DNA of 12,125 bases from Clostridia bacterium. GTDB lineage: Bacteria; Bacillota; Clostridia; Christensenellales; Borkfalkiaceae. The notes under the pieces are model-generated. The model worked only from the letters and a program-made list of their open reading frames with translations, had not been told where the DNA came from and did not search any database. Location of the stretch: assembly GCA_029063275.1 (NCBI GenBank), contig JAIDOO010000093.1, positions 1-12,125 of the forward strand. Reading direction: 5' to 3'. Below, piece by piece: positions 1 to 6,120 of this stretch. A program made the position numbers and the translations under genes. The first letter of the stretch is position 1, and every line of letters begins with the position of its first letter.

Positions 1-688
1 ATTCTTCAATAGAAATTCCATCACGATTTTTTGCCGAAGTGATTTTAATATTGTCATGAGTTTTTGAAATATAAGTAAGCCCATTATAGATAAAAGGAAT
101 TGTAGGGAAAGGCAATTTTACATTATCCATTGCGACATTGTCGAATGTAACGTACTCAAAATTCATTTTACGTATTTTTAAATTAGTTAAATAAGTATTT
201 CTGAATACTGCGTTTTCTATTGATAACGGAACCCAATCACAGTTTATAAATTTGCAATTGTCAAATATTGAATCATTGAATATAGCAGATTCAAAAACAC
301 ATTTTTCAAAAACAACATCATAGAAAATGCTTTTATTAAATCTTGTTGATTCAAAATGTAAGTTTTTAAAATTACATTGTCTAAAATCACAAGATTGCAA
401 ATTTGTATCATAAAAATTGCTTGGATAAAATTGGCAATTGTTAAACAATGATCCAGCCAAACTAGCTTGATAAAAATCAGCATTATCAAAAGTACACTCA
501 TCAAAAAATCTTTGTCTTAAATTTTTTGTACGAAATGATTCATAAATTTTTATCCCTTTATGTAATTTATTAATTTCTGTAGTATAAAACATTTTATTTT
601 GCATATGAGCAGAAAGATTCTTTACAGAATTTAAAAATCCAACGTCTTCCGCATCTTTTGTTGATAAATTTATTAAATGATTATTCAT
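1..688 (-). CDS. Pentapeptide-repeat protein, C-terminus cut by the window edge
   Basis: The minus-strand frame is open from an ATG at 688-686 to the left edge, giving 229 codons without a stop. After an N-terminal stretch of about 65 residues comes a long run of five-residue units with a central F or L and frequent N, D, C, S or A at the flanking positions, for example FDNADFYQASLAGSLFNNC and later FNDSIFDNCKF. This is the right-handed quadrilateral beta-helix pattern of pentapeptide-repeat proteins. A non-repeat part begins near residue 195 (LPFPTIPFIYNG) and is incomplete. A GAGG ribosome binding site lies 6 bases upstream of the ATG. Repeats alone do not give a function; such proteins include gyrase-protecting and toxin-linked members as well as many unknowns. 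It is transcribed away from the DAC-like gene pair and is similarly AT-rich. The coding call and the repeats are directly seen; the function is not known. Confidence 0.88.
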   Translation of the reverse strand, partial: MNNHLINLSTKDAEDVGFLNSVKNLSAHMQNKMFYTTEINKLHKGIKIYESFRTKNLRQRFFDECTFDNADFYQASLAGSLFNNCQFYPSNFYDTNLQSCDFRQCNFKNLHFESTRFNKSIFYDVVFEKCVFESAIFNDSIFDNCKFINCDWVPLSIENAVFRNTYLTNLKIRKMNFEYVTFDNVAMDNVKLPFPTIPFIYNGLTYISKTHDNIKITSAKNRDGISIEE

Positions 689-767
689 AATTAGCCTCGC
701 AATAATTACAAGTTATTTAAAGGAAAAGTTTAGGAATTTTTAATCGGATTTCAACTGCAAACTTGAC

Positions 768-796
768 TTGAATTTTATGGTTTTATATTGTATAAT
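768..796 (+). promoter_or_regulatory. Sigma-A-type promoter of the DAC-like gene pair
   Basis: A -35 box TTGAAT (768-773) and a perfect -10 box TATAAT (791-796) are separated by exactly 17 bases, placing the transcription start about 20-25 bases before the ATG at 825. The overlapping TTGACT at 763-768 would be too far from TATAAT. The leader is short, and the only ribosome-binding match is a weak GGA at 815-817. No convincing promoter was found on the other strand for the divergent pentapeptide gene. Confidence 0.7.
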
Positions 797-824
797 ATAA
801 TAAACGCAAAAGACGGAATATATT

Positions 825-1895
825 ATGGACAACCTTTCATTTAGTTCGCAAAGCAGAAAATTGCGTAGATTTTTTAAAATTCATAATATCAAGTTGCCAA
901 CCGATTTTTATAACGAATTGCTTGAGTTTATTTCCTCGGCTTGTATCTATGAAGAGGAAGGGCGAAAAATCAGACCGAGTTTAATTGTAGGCAACAATCT
1001 TTTGGATAAACATTTGTCTATGATATTGCAGGCGAATGTATTATGTTTCAGTAAGGAAAAAATCAAAAAAACGCATTTAAAAAAGAGATTAAAATCATTA
1101 ATTCCTTTTTGCGAAAACGGGTGGAGAATATTTATAAATTTTGATTCGAAGGATGTCAGTTACGGAATAATCAGAAACTTTAATGGTCCGACAGGTTTAA
1201 ATTTTGATGATCTTTTATCCGGCTTATCTGCGGAAGAAGTTCAATCTTTTGATCTCAATTATATTTTGGTAGACGTATTAAATAACTTCGAGCTAATGTT
1301 AAAAGGTAATGCAGGTACTTTTAAAATCGATTTTAAATTGTGTAAACCGGATTCTTACAGCCAAAACTTTTTAGATTGTTTTTGCGACGATATTATTTCC
1401 GCCGTTGAGTCGGATAAGAGAAAACTGAAAGTCGCATTTATGAAGATAATAAACCTGTTTTCGCAAAAGCTTCACGGCAGTATCTGTTTGGTTATCGATA
1501 ACGAATACGAATTACCCGATGACGTGCTTAAAGACGGAGTTTTTCTTCCTGAACCGATAGATATATGCGCTGTGTTAACCGATGAATTAAACGAAACCAA
1601 TAATAAAGACGTATCGGGAATTGTTTCTGTTTACGAAAAGTATTATGCTTTTACCGGTATATTGTTGGAAATGCTTAATTTTGATGGCATCACGATAATA
1701 GATAATAAAGGACGTTTAAGAGCTTACAACGTATTTGTTAATTCCGACATAAATTCAAACAACGCTTTATCCGGCGGCGCACGGAAAAGGGCCGCAGAAT
1801 TTTTATGTAATCAGCAAAATCCAAATTATTTGGGGGTATACTTTCAGTCGCAAGACGGCTTGTGTTCTTATAAGAGGGTAAACAATAATGAGTAA
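825..1895 (+). CDS. Protein with a C-terminal diadenylate-cyclase-like (DAC/DisA_N) domain
   Basis: This 356-residue protein has no signal peptide or obvious membrane segment. Residues about 205-350 follow the layout of the DAC domain of DisA and CdaA. GSICLVIDNE (218-227) sits where DACs have a GAIIVIG-type strand, KDG (236-238) where they have an IIDGG-type turn, FDGITIIDNKGR (286-297) at the DGA motif, and SGGARKRAA (316-324) at the GTRHRAA motif, followed by a strand (335-340) and a short QDG turn. True DACs make c-di-AMP from two ATP using the DGA Asp and the RHR motif. Here these read DGI and RKR, so activity is uncertain; related DAC-derived domains have been proposed as nucleotide sensors in conflict systems. 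Residues 1-200 are unrecognised; EEEGRKIRPSLIVG (43-56) stands out. The stop codon lies inside the next gene, so the two are probably translated together. The DAC-like fold is a motif-level inference. Confidence 0.78.
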   Translation: MDNLSFSSQSRKLRRFFKIHNIKLPTDFYNELLEFISSACIYEEEGRKIRPSLIVGNNLLDKHLSMILQANVLCFSKEKIKKTHLKKRLKSLIPFCENGWRIFINFDSKDVSYGIIRNFNGPTGLNFDDLLSGLSAEEVQSFDLNYILVDVLNNFELMLKGNAGTFKIDFKLCKPDSYSQNFLDCFCDDIISAVESDKRKLKVAFMKIINLFSQKLHGSICLVIDNEYELPDDVLKDGVFLPEPIDICAVLTDELNETNNKDVSGIVSVYEKYYAFTGILLEMLNFDGITIIDNKGRLRAYNVFVNSDINSNNALSGGARKRAAEFLCNQQNPNYLGVYFQSQDGLCSYKRVNNNE

Positions 1896-3180
1896 TGAGA
1901 TAATTTTATATTCCGCTTCGACAGGTATTCAGATTTCGCAGAGATGTTGCGATGTATCTTCTTTAATGGAGTACAATAAATTGCTTAAGCCGAGTGAGGC
2001 GGAAAAAGTAATAAAAGCAGTCGACGGACAATTATACGATATGGCGGCGGAATATTTGTGGAGCCGCACGATTAATATTTTAAAAAAAGATATTTTTAAG
2101 TTTGGCAATGAATTCGTCGCAGAGATGCTGGATAGACCGAACGGTGATATAGATACGATTTCAGAGTATGAAATTATTACGTTATCGGCTGATTTGGGAT
2201 TCATTAACAGTACGGCAAAAATGGAGTTTTTGCAATTCAGCGAAACCATACAACATTTTATGTCGTTAGAGGAAGACGAAGAAGAATTTCCCGTTACAAG
2301 ACTTATCGATATGGTTCGTTCTTGTATTAAATATGTTTTAGGATATGATTCGATAGAATACGAAGTGCCTTTCGGTTCTTTCAGGGACAGACTTAAAAGT
2401 GAAATCGTTAATTCCGGCAGTGATATTTACGAACAGTTAAAGACTTCGCCTTATTTTTATAAAAAGACGATTACAAAGACCCTATTGAATTTGGCTAAGA
2501 CATTGCAAGAGGGCGCCGAAAGAGAAGTAGTATTAGCCAATTTGAGTTTTATTGTTCCGGGTATATGGCAGGATTTGTCGTCCGAGGACCGTTGGGCAAT
2601 CGGTCGCGCATACGCGCAAGCAAATAACGACGGAGATGAAAATTTATCAAAGGCGTTGAAATCTTTACTGATAAAAATCAAAGGTTTCGACTATGTGCCT
2701 GAAAATCTTCGTTCCAACTCATATATTACTGCGGCAAAAGATTTATTGACGACTCATCAAGGAATGAATAATTTTTACCGTGAACCGTCGTATGCGAAAG
2801 TTTTGTGCGATATGGGCTCGTCGATTCCTATGCCTGCATTTAGCATTTGTATGACGGCAACTTTGGCATGTAAACTGGGAAACGGTTATGGCGTGTCGGA
2901 AAATGCACAGCAGTATCTTGATAAGATTTTGGATCGCGTGTCCCCCGAAAGGTGGAGATATTATCTTGGTAACGATATTTCGAAAGATTCCACAATCCTT
3001 TATAAATTATGTTACCAAAAAGACACGCTTGAGAATTTTAAAGATATTGTAGATAAATATAAATTATATGATATACGATTCACGACTGAGGAAATTACAA
3101 AGGTAATGCAGGCGCTTGCCGGCAATAAGCTTAGTACGGCAAGGAAAATTTTTATCGATATGTATGATAAACTCAATTAA
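1888..3180 (+). CDS. Unrecognised helical protein, partner of the DAC-like protein
   Basis: This 430-residue protein starts with an ATG that overlaps the upstream gene by 8 bases, with an AGAGGG stretch (1873-1878) nine bases upstream as a ribosome binding site. I do not recognise the family. It is soluble-looking and largely helical, with an acidic patch LEEDEEEF (127-134) separating an N-terminal part from a longer C-terminal part. Two stretches look like conserved cores: WSRTINILKKDIFKFGNEFV (58-77) and the region 295-365, which holds NFYREP, GSSIPMPAF, ACKLGNGYGVS and RWRYYLGN. There is no visible nuclease, Walker or protease motif. Tight coupling to a DAC-like gene suggests the two products act together, as sensor and effector or as a complex, but that is inferred from gene order only. 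The codon pattern and AT-richness match the upstream gene. No clear terminator follows it. Confidence 0.88.
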   Translation: MSNEIILYSASTGIQISQRCCDVSSLMEYNKLLKPSEAEKVIKAVDGQLYDMAAEYLWSRTINILKKDIFKFGNEFVAEMLDRPNGDIDTISEYEIITLSADLGFINSTAKMEFLQFSETIQHFMSLEEDEEEFPVTRLIDMVRSCIKYVLGYDSIEYEVPFGSFRDRLKSEIVNSGSDIYEQLKTSPYFYKKTITKTLLNLAKTLQEGAEREVVLANLSFIVPGIWQDLSSEDRWAIGRAYAQANNDGDENLSKALKSLLIKIKGFDYVPENLRSNSYITAAKDLLTTHQGMNNFYREPSYAKVLCDMGSSIPMPAFSICMTATLACKLGNGYGVSENAQQYLDKILDRVSPERWRYYLGNDISKDSTILYKLCYQKDTLENFKDIVDKYKLYDIRFTTEEITKVMQALAGNKLSTARKIFIDMYDKLN

Positions 3181-3316
3181 AACAAATTAAATTCTGTATA
3201 TAATAACAAAAAAGCAAACGGCTTACCGTAGTTTCCATAGGGAATTTATAGAGAGCAATAAAAATAACATATGAGAAATATTTTTTAATATAAATTTCAA
3301 TTTAACGGAAAACATT

Positions 3317-3718
3317 ATGAGACTTGATGGAATTGGGTTATTTGTAAAAGATATGGCAACGATGATACGTTTTTATCGAGACGTATTAGGTTTTGAAATT
3401 CAAGAAGGCGAAGACTCCGTCAACGTTTATTTGATAAAAGACGGCACGTTGTTTATGCTTTACGAAAGAAACAAGTTTGAAAGTATGACGAGCCGAAAGT
3501 ATGAATATATTAAGGGGCTAAACGGACATTTCGAAATAGCGTTGTATGTGGACACTTTTGAAGAAGTTGATAAGCGTTTTGCCGATGTCGTAAGTAAGGG
3601 AGCAACTCCCGTACTTGAACCCACAACTGAACCGTGGGGACAAAGAACGTGTTACATTGCCGACCCCGAAGGTAACCTTATCGAAATCGGCTCTTTCAAT
3701 AAACCGTTTAAAAGATAA
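3317..3718 (+). CDS. VOC-family (glyoxalase/bleomycin-resistance fold) protein
   Basis: At 133 residues this is a standard two-module vicinal-oxygen-chelate protein. Module 1 (about 1-55) has MRLDGIGLFVKDMATMIRFYRDVLGF-type sequence, where the Phe-Tyr and LGF positions are typical. Module 2 (about 70-127) has HFEIALYVDTFEEVDKRF, KGATPVLEP, and the closing DPEGNLIEI. Candidate metal ligands are H71 and E123. The usual first-strand His is absent (LDGIGLFV), so metal binding cannot be assumed. The substrate is unknown; members include glyoxalase I, dioxygenases, antibiotic-binding proteins and many small uncharacterised enzymes. The ATG has only a weak GGAAAA upstream. It lies 136 bases after the DAC-linked gene with no obvious promoter, and its base composition is intermediate. 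Family assignment is firm, function is not. Confidence 0.9.
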   Translation: MRLDGIGLFVKDMATMIRFYRDVLGFEIQEGEDSVNVYLIKDGTLFMLYERNKFESMTSRKYEYIKGLNGHFEIALYVDTFEEVDKRFADVVSKGATPVLEPTTEPWGQRTCYIADPEGNLIEIGSFNKPFKR

Positions 3719-3735
3719 ATTTCAATTTATCTTTT
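3710..3735 (+). terminator. AT-rich hairpin overlapping the VOC stop codon
   Basis: Perfect 12-base arms, AAAAGATAAATT (3710-3721) and AATTTATCTTTT (3724-3735), flank a 2-base TC centre and are followed by a further T. The stop codon TAA (3716-3718) lies in the left arm. The A-rich/T-rich layout could end transcription weakly in either direction. The stem has only two G-C pairs, so its strength is doubtful. Confidence 0.4.
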
Positions 3736-3751
3736 TAATAATGTGCAGTTA

Positions 3752-3782
3752 AAAGCTCCCGAACAAAACGTTCGGGAGCTTT
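3752..3782 (+). terminator. GC-rich hairpin, probable terminator after the VOC gene
   Basis: Perfect 13-base arms, AAAGCTCCCGAAC (3752-3764) and GTTCGGGAGCTTT (3770-3782), enclose a 5-base loop. The T-run is short (TTT, then CTGTC), so it is a stable hairpin with a poor U-tract. Its place between the VOC gene and the cvpA promoter fits a transcription stop. Confidence 0.6.
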
Positions 3783-4003
3783 CTGTCATCGCTTGAATGT
3801 ACAACCTTTTTTTAATTACCTGTGGTAAGCGCTTTTTGCCGTTCGCTTTTTTAATTGAAGAAATGCCGATTATCGTTGCAAAATAAATTAGATTGTGTTA
3901 CACTTTTAAGGTGCTTTTCGAAAATTAAATAATCTTATTAGACGGTTTGAATATTTTATTTAAGTAACGGCAACAATTAAAAAAAATAATCTGGAGGCGG
4001 CAA
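3783..4003 (+). other. Gene-free stretch before cvpA
   Basis: This is AT-rich spacer with runs of T (around 3805 and 3846) and no open frame with coding character. It contains the cvpA promoter and, at its end, a strong GGAGG ribosome binding site (3993-3997). No tRNA or recognised structured RNA was seen. Confidence 0.6.
3876..3904 (+). promoter_or_regulatory. Sigma-A-type promoter of cvpA
   Basis: A -35 box TTGCAA (3876-3881) and a -10 box TACACT (3899-3904) are 17 bases apart. The predicted start near 3911 leaves a leader of about 90 bases before the GTG at 4004. Confidence 0.6.
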
Positions 4004-4585
4004 GTGATTCTTGCGGATTGGATTGCGATAGCGGTAGTTGCCGCGTTTATACTTTTGGGAGCGCTGGTTGGCTTTGGCAAAGGTATTAAATTTTTTACCG
4101 GCGGAGTTTTCGGCATTATAATTTCGATTTTTGTCTGTTACCTTATAGGCGGAATGGTTTTAAAAATACCGTTCGTTCAGGACATATTGGGAAAATTCAT
4201 AGACGCCCTTACCGACAAAAACAAATTCTGCGACTTCCTTTTGAAAATCCATATCGAAATCGTAGTTTACTATCTTGTGCTGTTTATAGTGGTTTCGGCG
4301 CTCCGCGTTCTGATTGTGTTTCTTTTAAAGCGCTTTGTGGAAATAGACAGACCCGTATTTAAGTTGATTAACAGATTATTGGGAATACTGTTTTTTCTCA
4401 TAATCCTGGTATTGCTGACTTTCCTTGTTTTCCAGATAATTTACTGGATAGGCGGTTCGGCTTACACCGATTTCAAACAGCATTTGACGGGTAGCTTCTT
4501 CAAGTTGGATAAGTTGCTTGACGCCAATCCGCTGGCTTCCCTTCCCGACTGGTTCAGAGAGAATTTCGTGCACGAAGTATCATAA
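4004..4585 (+). CDS. CvpA-family integral membrane protein
   Basis: This 193-residue protein has four hydrophobic segments, at about residues 4-24, 31-53, 84-108 and 122-149. The N-terminal DWIAIAVVAAFILLGALVGF with the following GKGIKFFTGG fits the CvpA (colicin V production protein) family, where an Asp near the start and Gly-rich turns between the first two helices recur. The C-terminal 45 residues are polar and end in a soluble tail. CvpA proteins are inner-membrane proteins linked to colicin V export and envelope homeostasis, with no settled molecular function. The GTG start was chosen because GGAGG (3993-3997) lies 6 bases upstream. The gene has its own promoter and a short gap before the PRC-barrel gene. 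Topology is clearly seen; family assignment is by general resemblance and is moderately sure. Confidence 0.82.
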   Translation: MILADWIAIAVVAAFILLGALVGFGKGIKFFTGGVFGIIISIFVCYLIGGMVLKIPFVQDILGKFIDALTDKNKFCDFLLKIHIEIVVYYLVLFIVVSALRVLIVFLLKRFVEIDRPVFKLINRLLGILFFLIILVLLTFLVFQIIYWIGGSAYTDFKQHLTGSFFKLDKLLDANPLASLPDWFRENFVHEVS

Positions 4586-4595
4586 AATTAAAATT

Positions 4596-4626
4596 TGCGG
4601 CAGGCTTAATTTCAAGGCTTGCCGCA
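4596..4626 (+). other. Hairpin between cvpA and the PRC-barrel gene
   Basis: Arms TGCGGCAGGCT (4596-4606) and GGCTTGCCGCA (4616-4626) pair over 11 positions including two G-U wobbles. The element starts 11 bases after the cvpA stop and ends 12 bases before the next ATG. It lacks a T-run, so it may be an mRNA-processing or translation-modulating structure rather than a terminator. Confidence 0.45.
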
Positions 4627-4637
4627 TATATTATTAT

Positions 4638-4967
4638 ATGGACTTTTTGTATTCCGAAATCAAACAAAAGGAAGTTATAGGTTTAAACGACGGAAGGCAC
4701 CTGGGAAAGGTGTGCGACCTGTCTTTTTCGTTCCCCGAAAATAATATTCTGGGTTTTTACGTAACGGGCTGTAAGGGCTTTAAGTTTAACCGCCAAAACG
4801 AATTTATTCCCATTAAAAACGTGGTTAAAATAGGAGAGGATGCAATACTCGTTAAGTTTGAAAACAAGCCCGACTGCCCGCCGCCTAAAAACCGTCCGCC
4901 CAAAAATTGTCCGCCGCCCTGTCCGCCTAATCCGTGCGACAGGCGCAGTTACGACGAATACGAATAA
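4638..4967 (+). CDS. YlmC/YmxH-family PRC-barrel protein with a Pro/Cys-rich tail
   Basis: This 109-residue protein begins MDFLYSEIKQKEVIGLNDGR, followed by HLGKVCDLSFS, and has FIPIKNVVKIGEDAILVKF at 56-74. This is the pattern of the short PRC-barrel proteins annotated as the YlmC/YmxH sporulation family in Bacilli and Clostridia (first strand with S-ELxxKEVI, then GxxLGxVxDL, then IPWxxIxxIGxDxI). The barrel ends near residue 77. The remaining 32 residues are an unusual tail of repeated PP or PPP with four cysteines (C80, C91, C95, C100), ending in acidic DEYE. The frame is open further upstream, but the ATG at 4638 gives the normal family N-terminus and avoids overlap with cvpA. No clear Shine-Dalgarno precedes it. 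In spore formers this family is expressed around sporulation with unclear function. Confidence 0.87.
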   Translation: MDFLYSEIKQKEVIGLNDGRHLGKVCDLSFSFPENNILGFYVTGCKGFKFNRQNEFIPIKNVVKIGEDAILVKFENKPDCPPPKNRPPKNCPPPCPPNPCDRRSYDEYE

Positions 4968-4973
4968 AATTTT

Positions 4974-5009
4974 GTCCGCCGCGCAAAGTCTTGCGCGGCG
5001 GACGTTTTT
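4974..5009 (+). terminator. Bidirectional intrinsic terminator between convergent genes
   Basis: Perfect 13-base arms GTCCGCCGCGCAA (4974-4986) and TTGCGCGGCGGAC (4991-5003) enclose a 4-base loop and are followed by GTTTTT on the plus strand. On the minus strand the same stem is followed by AAAATTTTATT. It sits between the PRC-barrel stop and the convergent DUF4363 stop, so it probably serves both transcripts. Confidence 0.92.
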
Positions 5010-5010
5010 A

Positions 5011-5388
5011 TCAGAATATATTTTCAAGTCTTACGGCGTACGAGCCGGGCAATGCGTCGGCAATTTCTTTGAGAACTTCTAATTTGCTCAGCGCCGCCTC
5101 ATAGTCGCCTGTATATATAAGTCCGCAGGTTTCGTTCAGCCAGTAATCGACGTACGAAATATCGTTGTGCGGAACGAAGACGTGGAGTTTGCTTTTTTTG
5201 TCCAGCCACATTTCTTTTACGGCATAGCCGTCCTCGCGGTTGGCGGTTTCGTTTTCTACCTTTTTATAAAGAGTATTTACCGCACTGCTGAACTCGTCAA
5301 ACTGCTTGTCTACGTATAGCTCCACGCAAACAAACAGCACTACGCATAAAACTATCGCGGTAAGCGTGTAAATCACCGATTTTACCAT
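5011..5388 (-). CDS. DUF4363-family single-span membrane protein
   Basis: This 125-residue protein has one N-terminal transmembrane helix (about residues 5-23, SVIYTLTAIVLCVVLFVCV) and a soluble helical remainder. The WLDKKSKLHVFVPHNDI stretch, then NETCGLIYTGDYEAALSKLEVLKEIADALP, fits the DUF4363 family, whose genes are regularly found directly behind DUF421 genes in Clostridia. Here its ATG overlaps the 3' end of the DUF421 gene by 7 bases, so translation is likely coupled, and GGGGA lies directly against the start. The two products probably work together at the membrane, facing the outside for most of this protein; that location is inferred from a short positive N-terminus. The biochemical role is unknown. 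Confidence 0.82.
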   Translation of the reverse strand: MVKSVIYTLTAIVLCVVLFVCVELYVDKQFDEFSSAVNTLYKKVENETANREDGYAVKEMWLDKKSKLHVFVPHNDISYVDYWLNETCGLIYTGDYEAALSKLEVLKEIADALPGSYAVRLENIF

Positions 5389-6056
5389 TCCCCGTTCACC
5401 TCTAATTTTAAAATCTTGTACTTCTCGCCTTTCTTCTGAAAATACGCCCTGCCTTCGGAATTAACGGTCAATACCACAACCTGTTTGGGTTTTGCGTTCT
5501 GTTCCTTTAAAAGACCGTCAAGCCGTTCGCGTTCGATACCCGCCTTTTTAAGGTTTTTGGTATCAACCGTTCCGCTCTCTATCAAAGTGAGAGATAGGGT
5601 AGAGGTGGACTTGTCGGGATTTTCAAGCGCGGAAAAGCTGCCGTTCGCCTCGTATAAGCCGTAATAGACGTCGTCAAGAGCAAAGTATCCTGCGGTGCGC
5701 ATACTTTCGATAAGGTCGCTTACGTCCAGATTGTTCTTTCTGAGCTCGCGCTCGACAATGCCGTTGCGGTTGATGACTATCGACGGCGTGCCGCACACTA
5801 CCTTTTTCATAGGCTTAAACCACAAATCCAAAAGCCATACAATCTGGTGCAGAATAAATATGGCGACAATTGCGATAATGCCGTATAAAAGCGGTATAGA
5901 GGTGTCAGCCATAGGAATACACGCAAGCTCGGCGATAACGAGAGTAATTACAAATTCAAAGGGCTGCATTTCGCCTATCTGGCTTTTGCCCATAAGACGC
6001 ATTATAAAAAGAAGGGTAATAAAAATAACCGTCGTGCGGATAAATATAAGAGCCAT
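5382..6056 (-). CDS. DUF421 (YetF-like) membrane protein
   Basis: This 224-residue protein shows the diagnostic DUF421 block: IMRLMGKSQIGEMQPFEF (18-35), VITLVIAELACIPM (36-49), then hydrophobic segments at about 2-20, 33-50 and 56-78. The soluble C-terminal half has GTPSIVINRNG (89-99), LRKNNLDVSDLIESMRTAGY (105-124), DDVYYGLYEANGSFS (128-142), and a terminal RAYFQKKGEKYKILKLEV part. DUF421 proteins are common in spore formers, where relatives are linked to spore or germination membranes and resistance, but the molecular activity is unsettled. The ATG at 6056 matches the family N-terminus, yet no Shine-Dalgarno is visible upstream. It forms an overlapping pair with DUF4363 and is divergent from the folate operon. 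Family assignment is firm. Confidence 0.94.
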   Translation of the reverse strand: MALIFIRTTVIFITLLFIMRLMGKSQIGEMQPFEFVITLVIAELACIPMADTSIPLLYGIIAIVAIFILHQIVWLLDLWFKPMKKVVCGTPSIVINRNGIVERELRKNNLDVSDLIESMRTAGYFALDDVYYGLYEANGSFSALENPDKSTSTLSLTLIESGTVDTKNLKKAGIERERLDGLLKEQNAKPKQVVVLTVNSEGRAYFQKKGEKYKILKLEVNGEW

Positions 6057-6090
6057 AATATAAGTATTTTCAAAATGAGGCTTTATATTC

Positions 6091-6119
6091 TTGATTTGGT
6101 TCGGCGGCAGTGGTATAAT
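6091..6119 (+). promoter_or_regulatory. folC: Candidate sigma-A-type promoter of the folate operon
   Basis: A TTGATT -35 box (6091-6096) and a perfect TATAAT -10 box (6114-6119) are exactly 17 bases apart. Transcription would begin near 6126, giving a structured leader of about 105 bases before the folC ATG. That start would remove the left strand of the possible P2 stem of the tetrahydrofolate riboswitch candidate, so either this promoter or that stem model needs adjusting. Confidence 0.65.
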
Positions 6120-6120
6120 A

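Noticed and set aside
244..504. Hydrophobic 86-residue minus-strand frame
   Set aside because: It lies inside the pentapeptide-repeat gene in another frame; the real frame shows clear five-residue repeats and has a ribosome binding site.
3181..3316. Promoter or small RNA before the VOC gene
   Set aside because: Only AT-rich sequence with -10-like hexamers lacking any -35 at 16-18 bases was found, so nothing could be supported.
4518..4637. Upstream TTG extension of the PRC-barrel gene
   Set aside because: It would overlap cvpA by 68 bases, has no ribosome binding site and adds residues unlike the family N-terminus.
4866..4940. Possible repeat or CRISPR-like array in the PP-rich segment
   Set aside because: The repetition is in codons for Pro and Asn within an open frame; there are no regular repeat-spacer units.
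4683..5082. Frames on both strands across the Pro/Cys tail and terminator (4683-5027 minus, 4840-5082 plus)
   Set aside because: Arg-rich composition and passage through a strong terminator mark them as shadow frames of the PRC-barrel gene.
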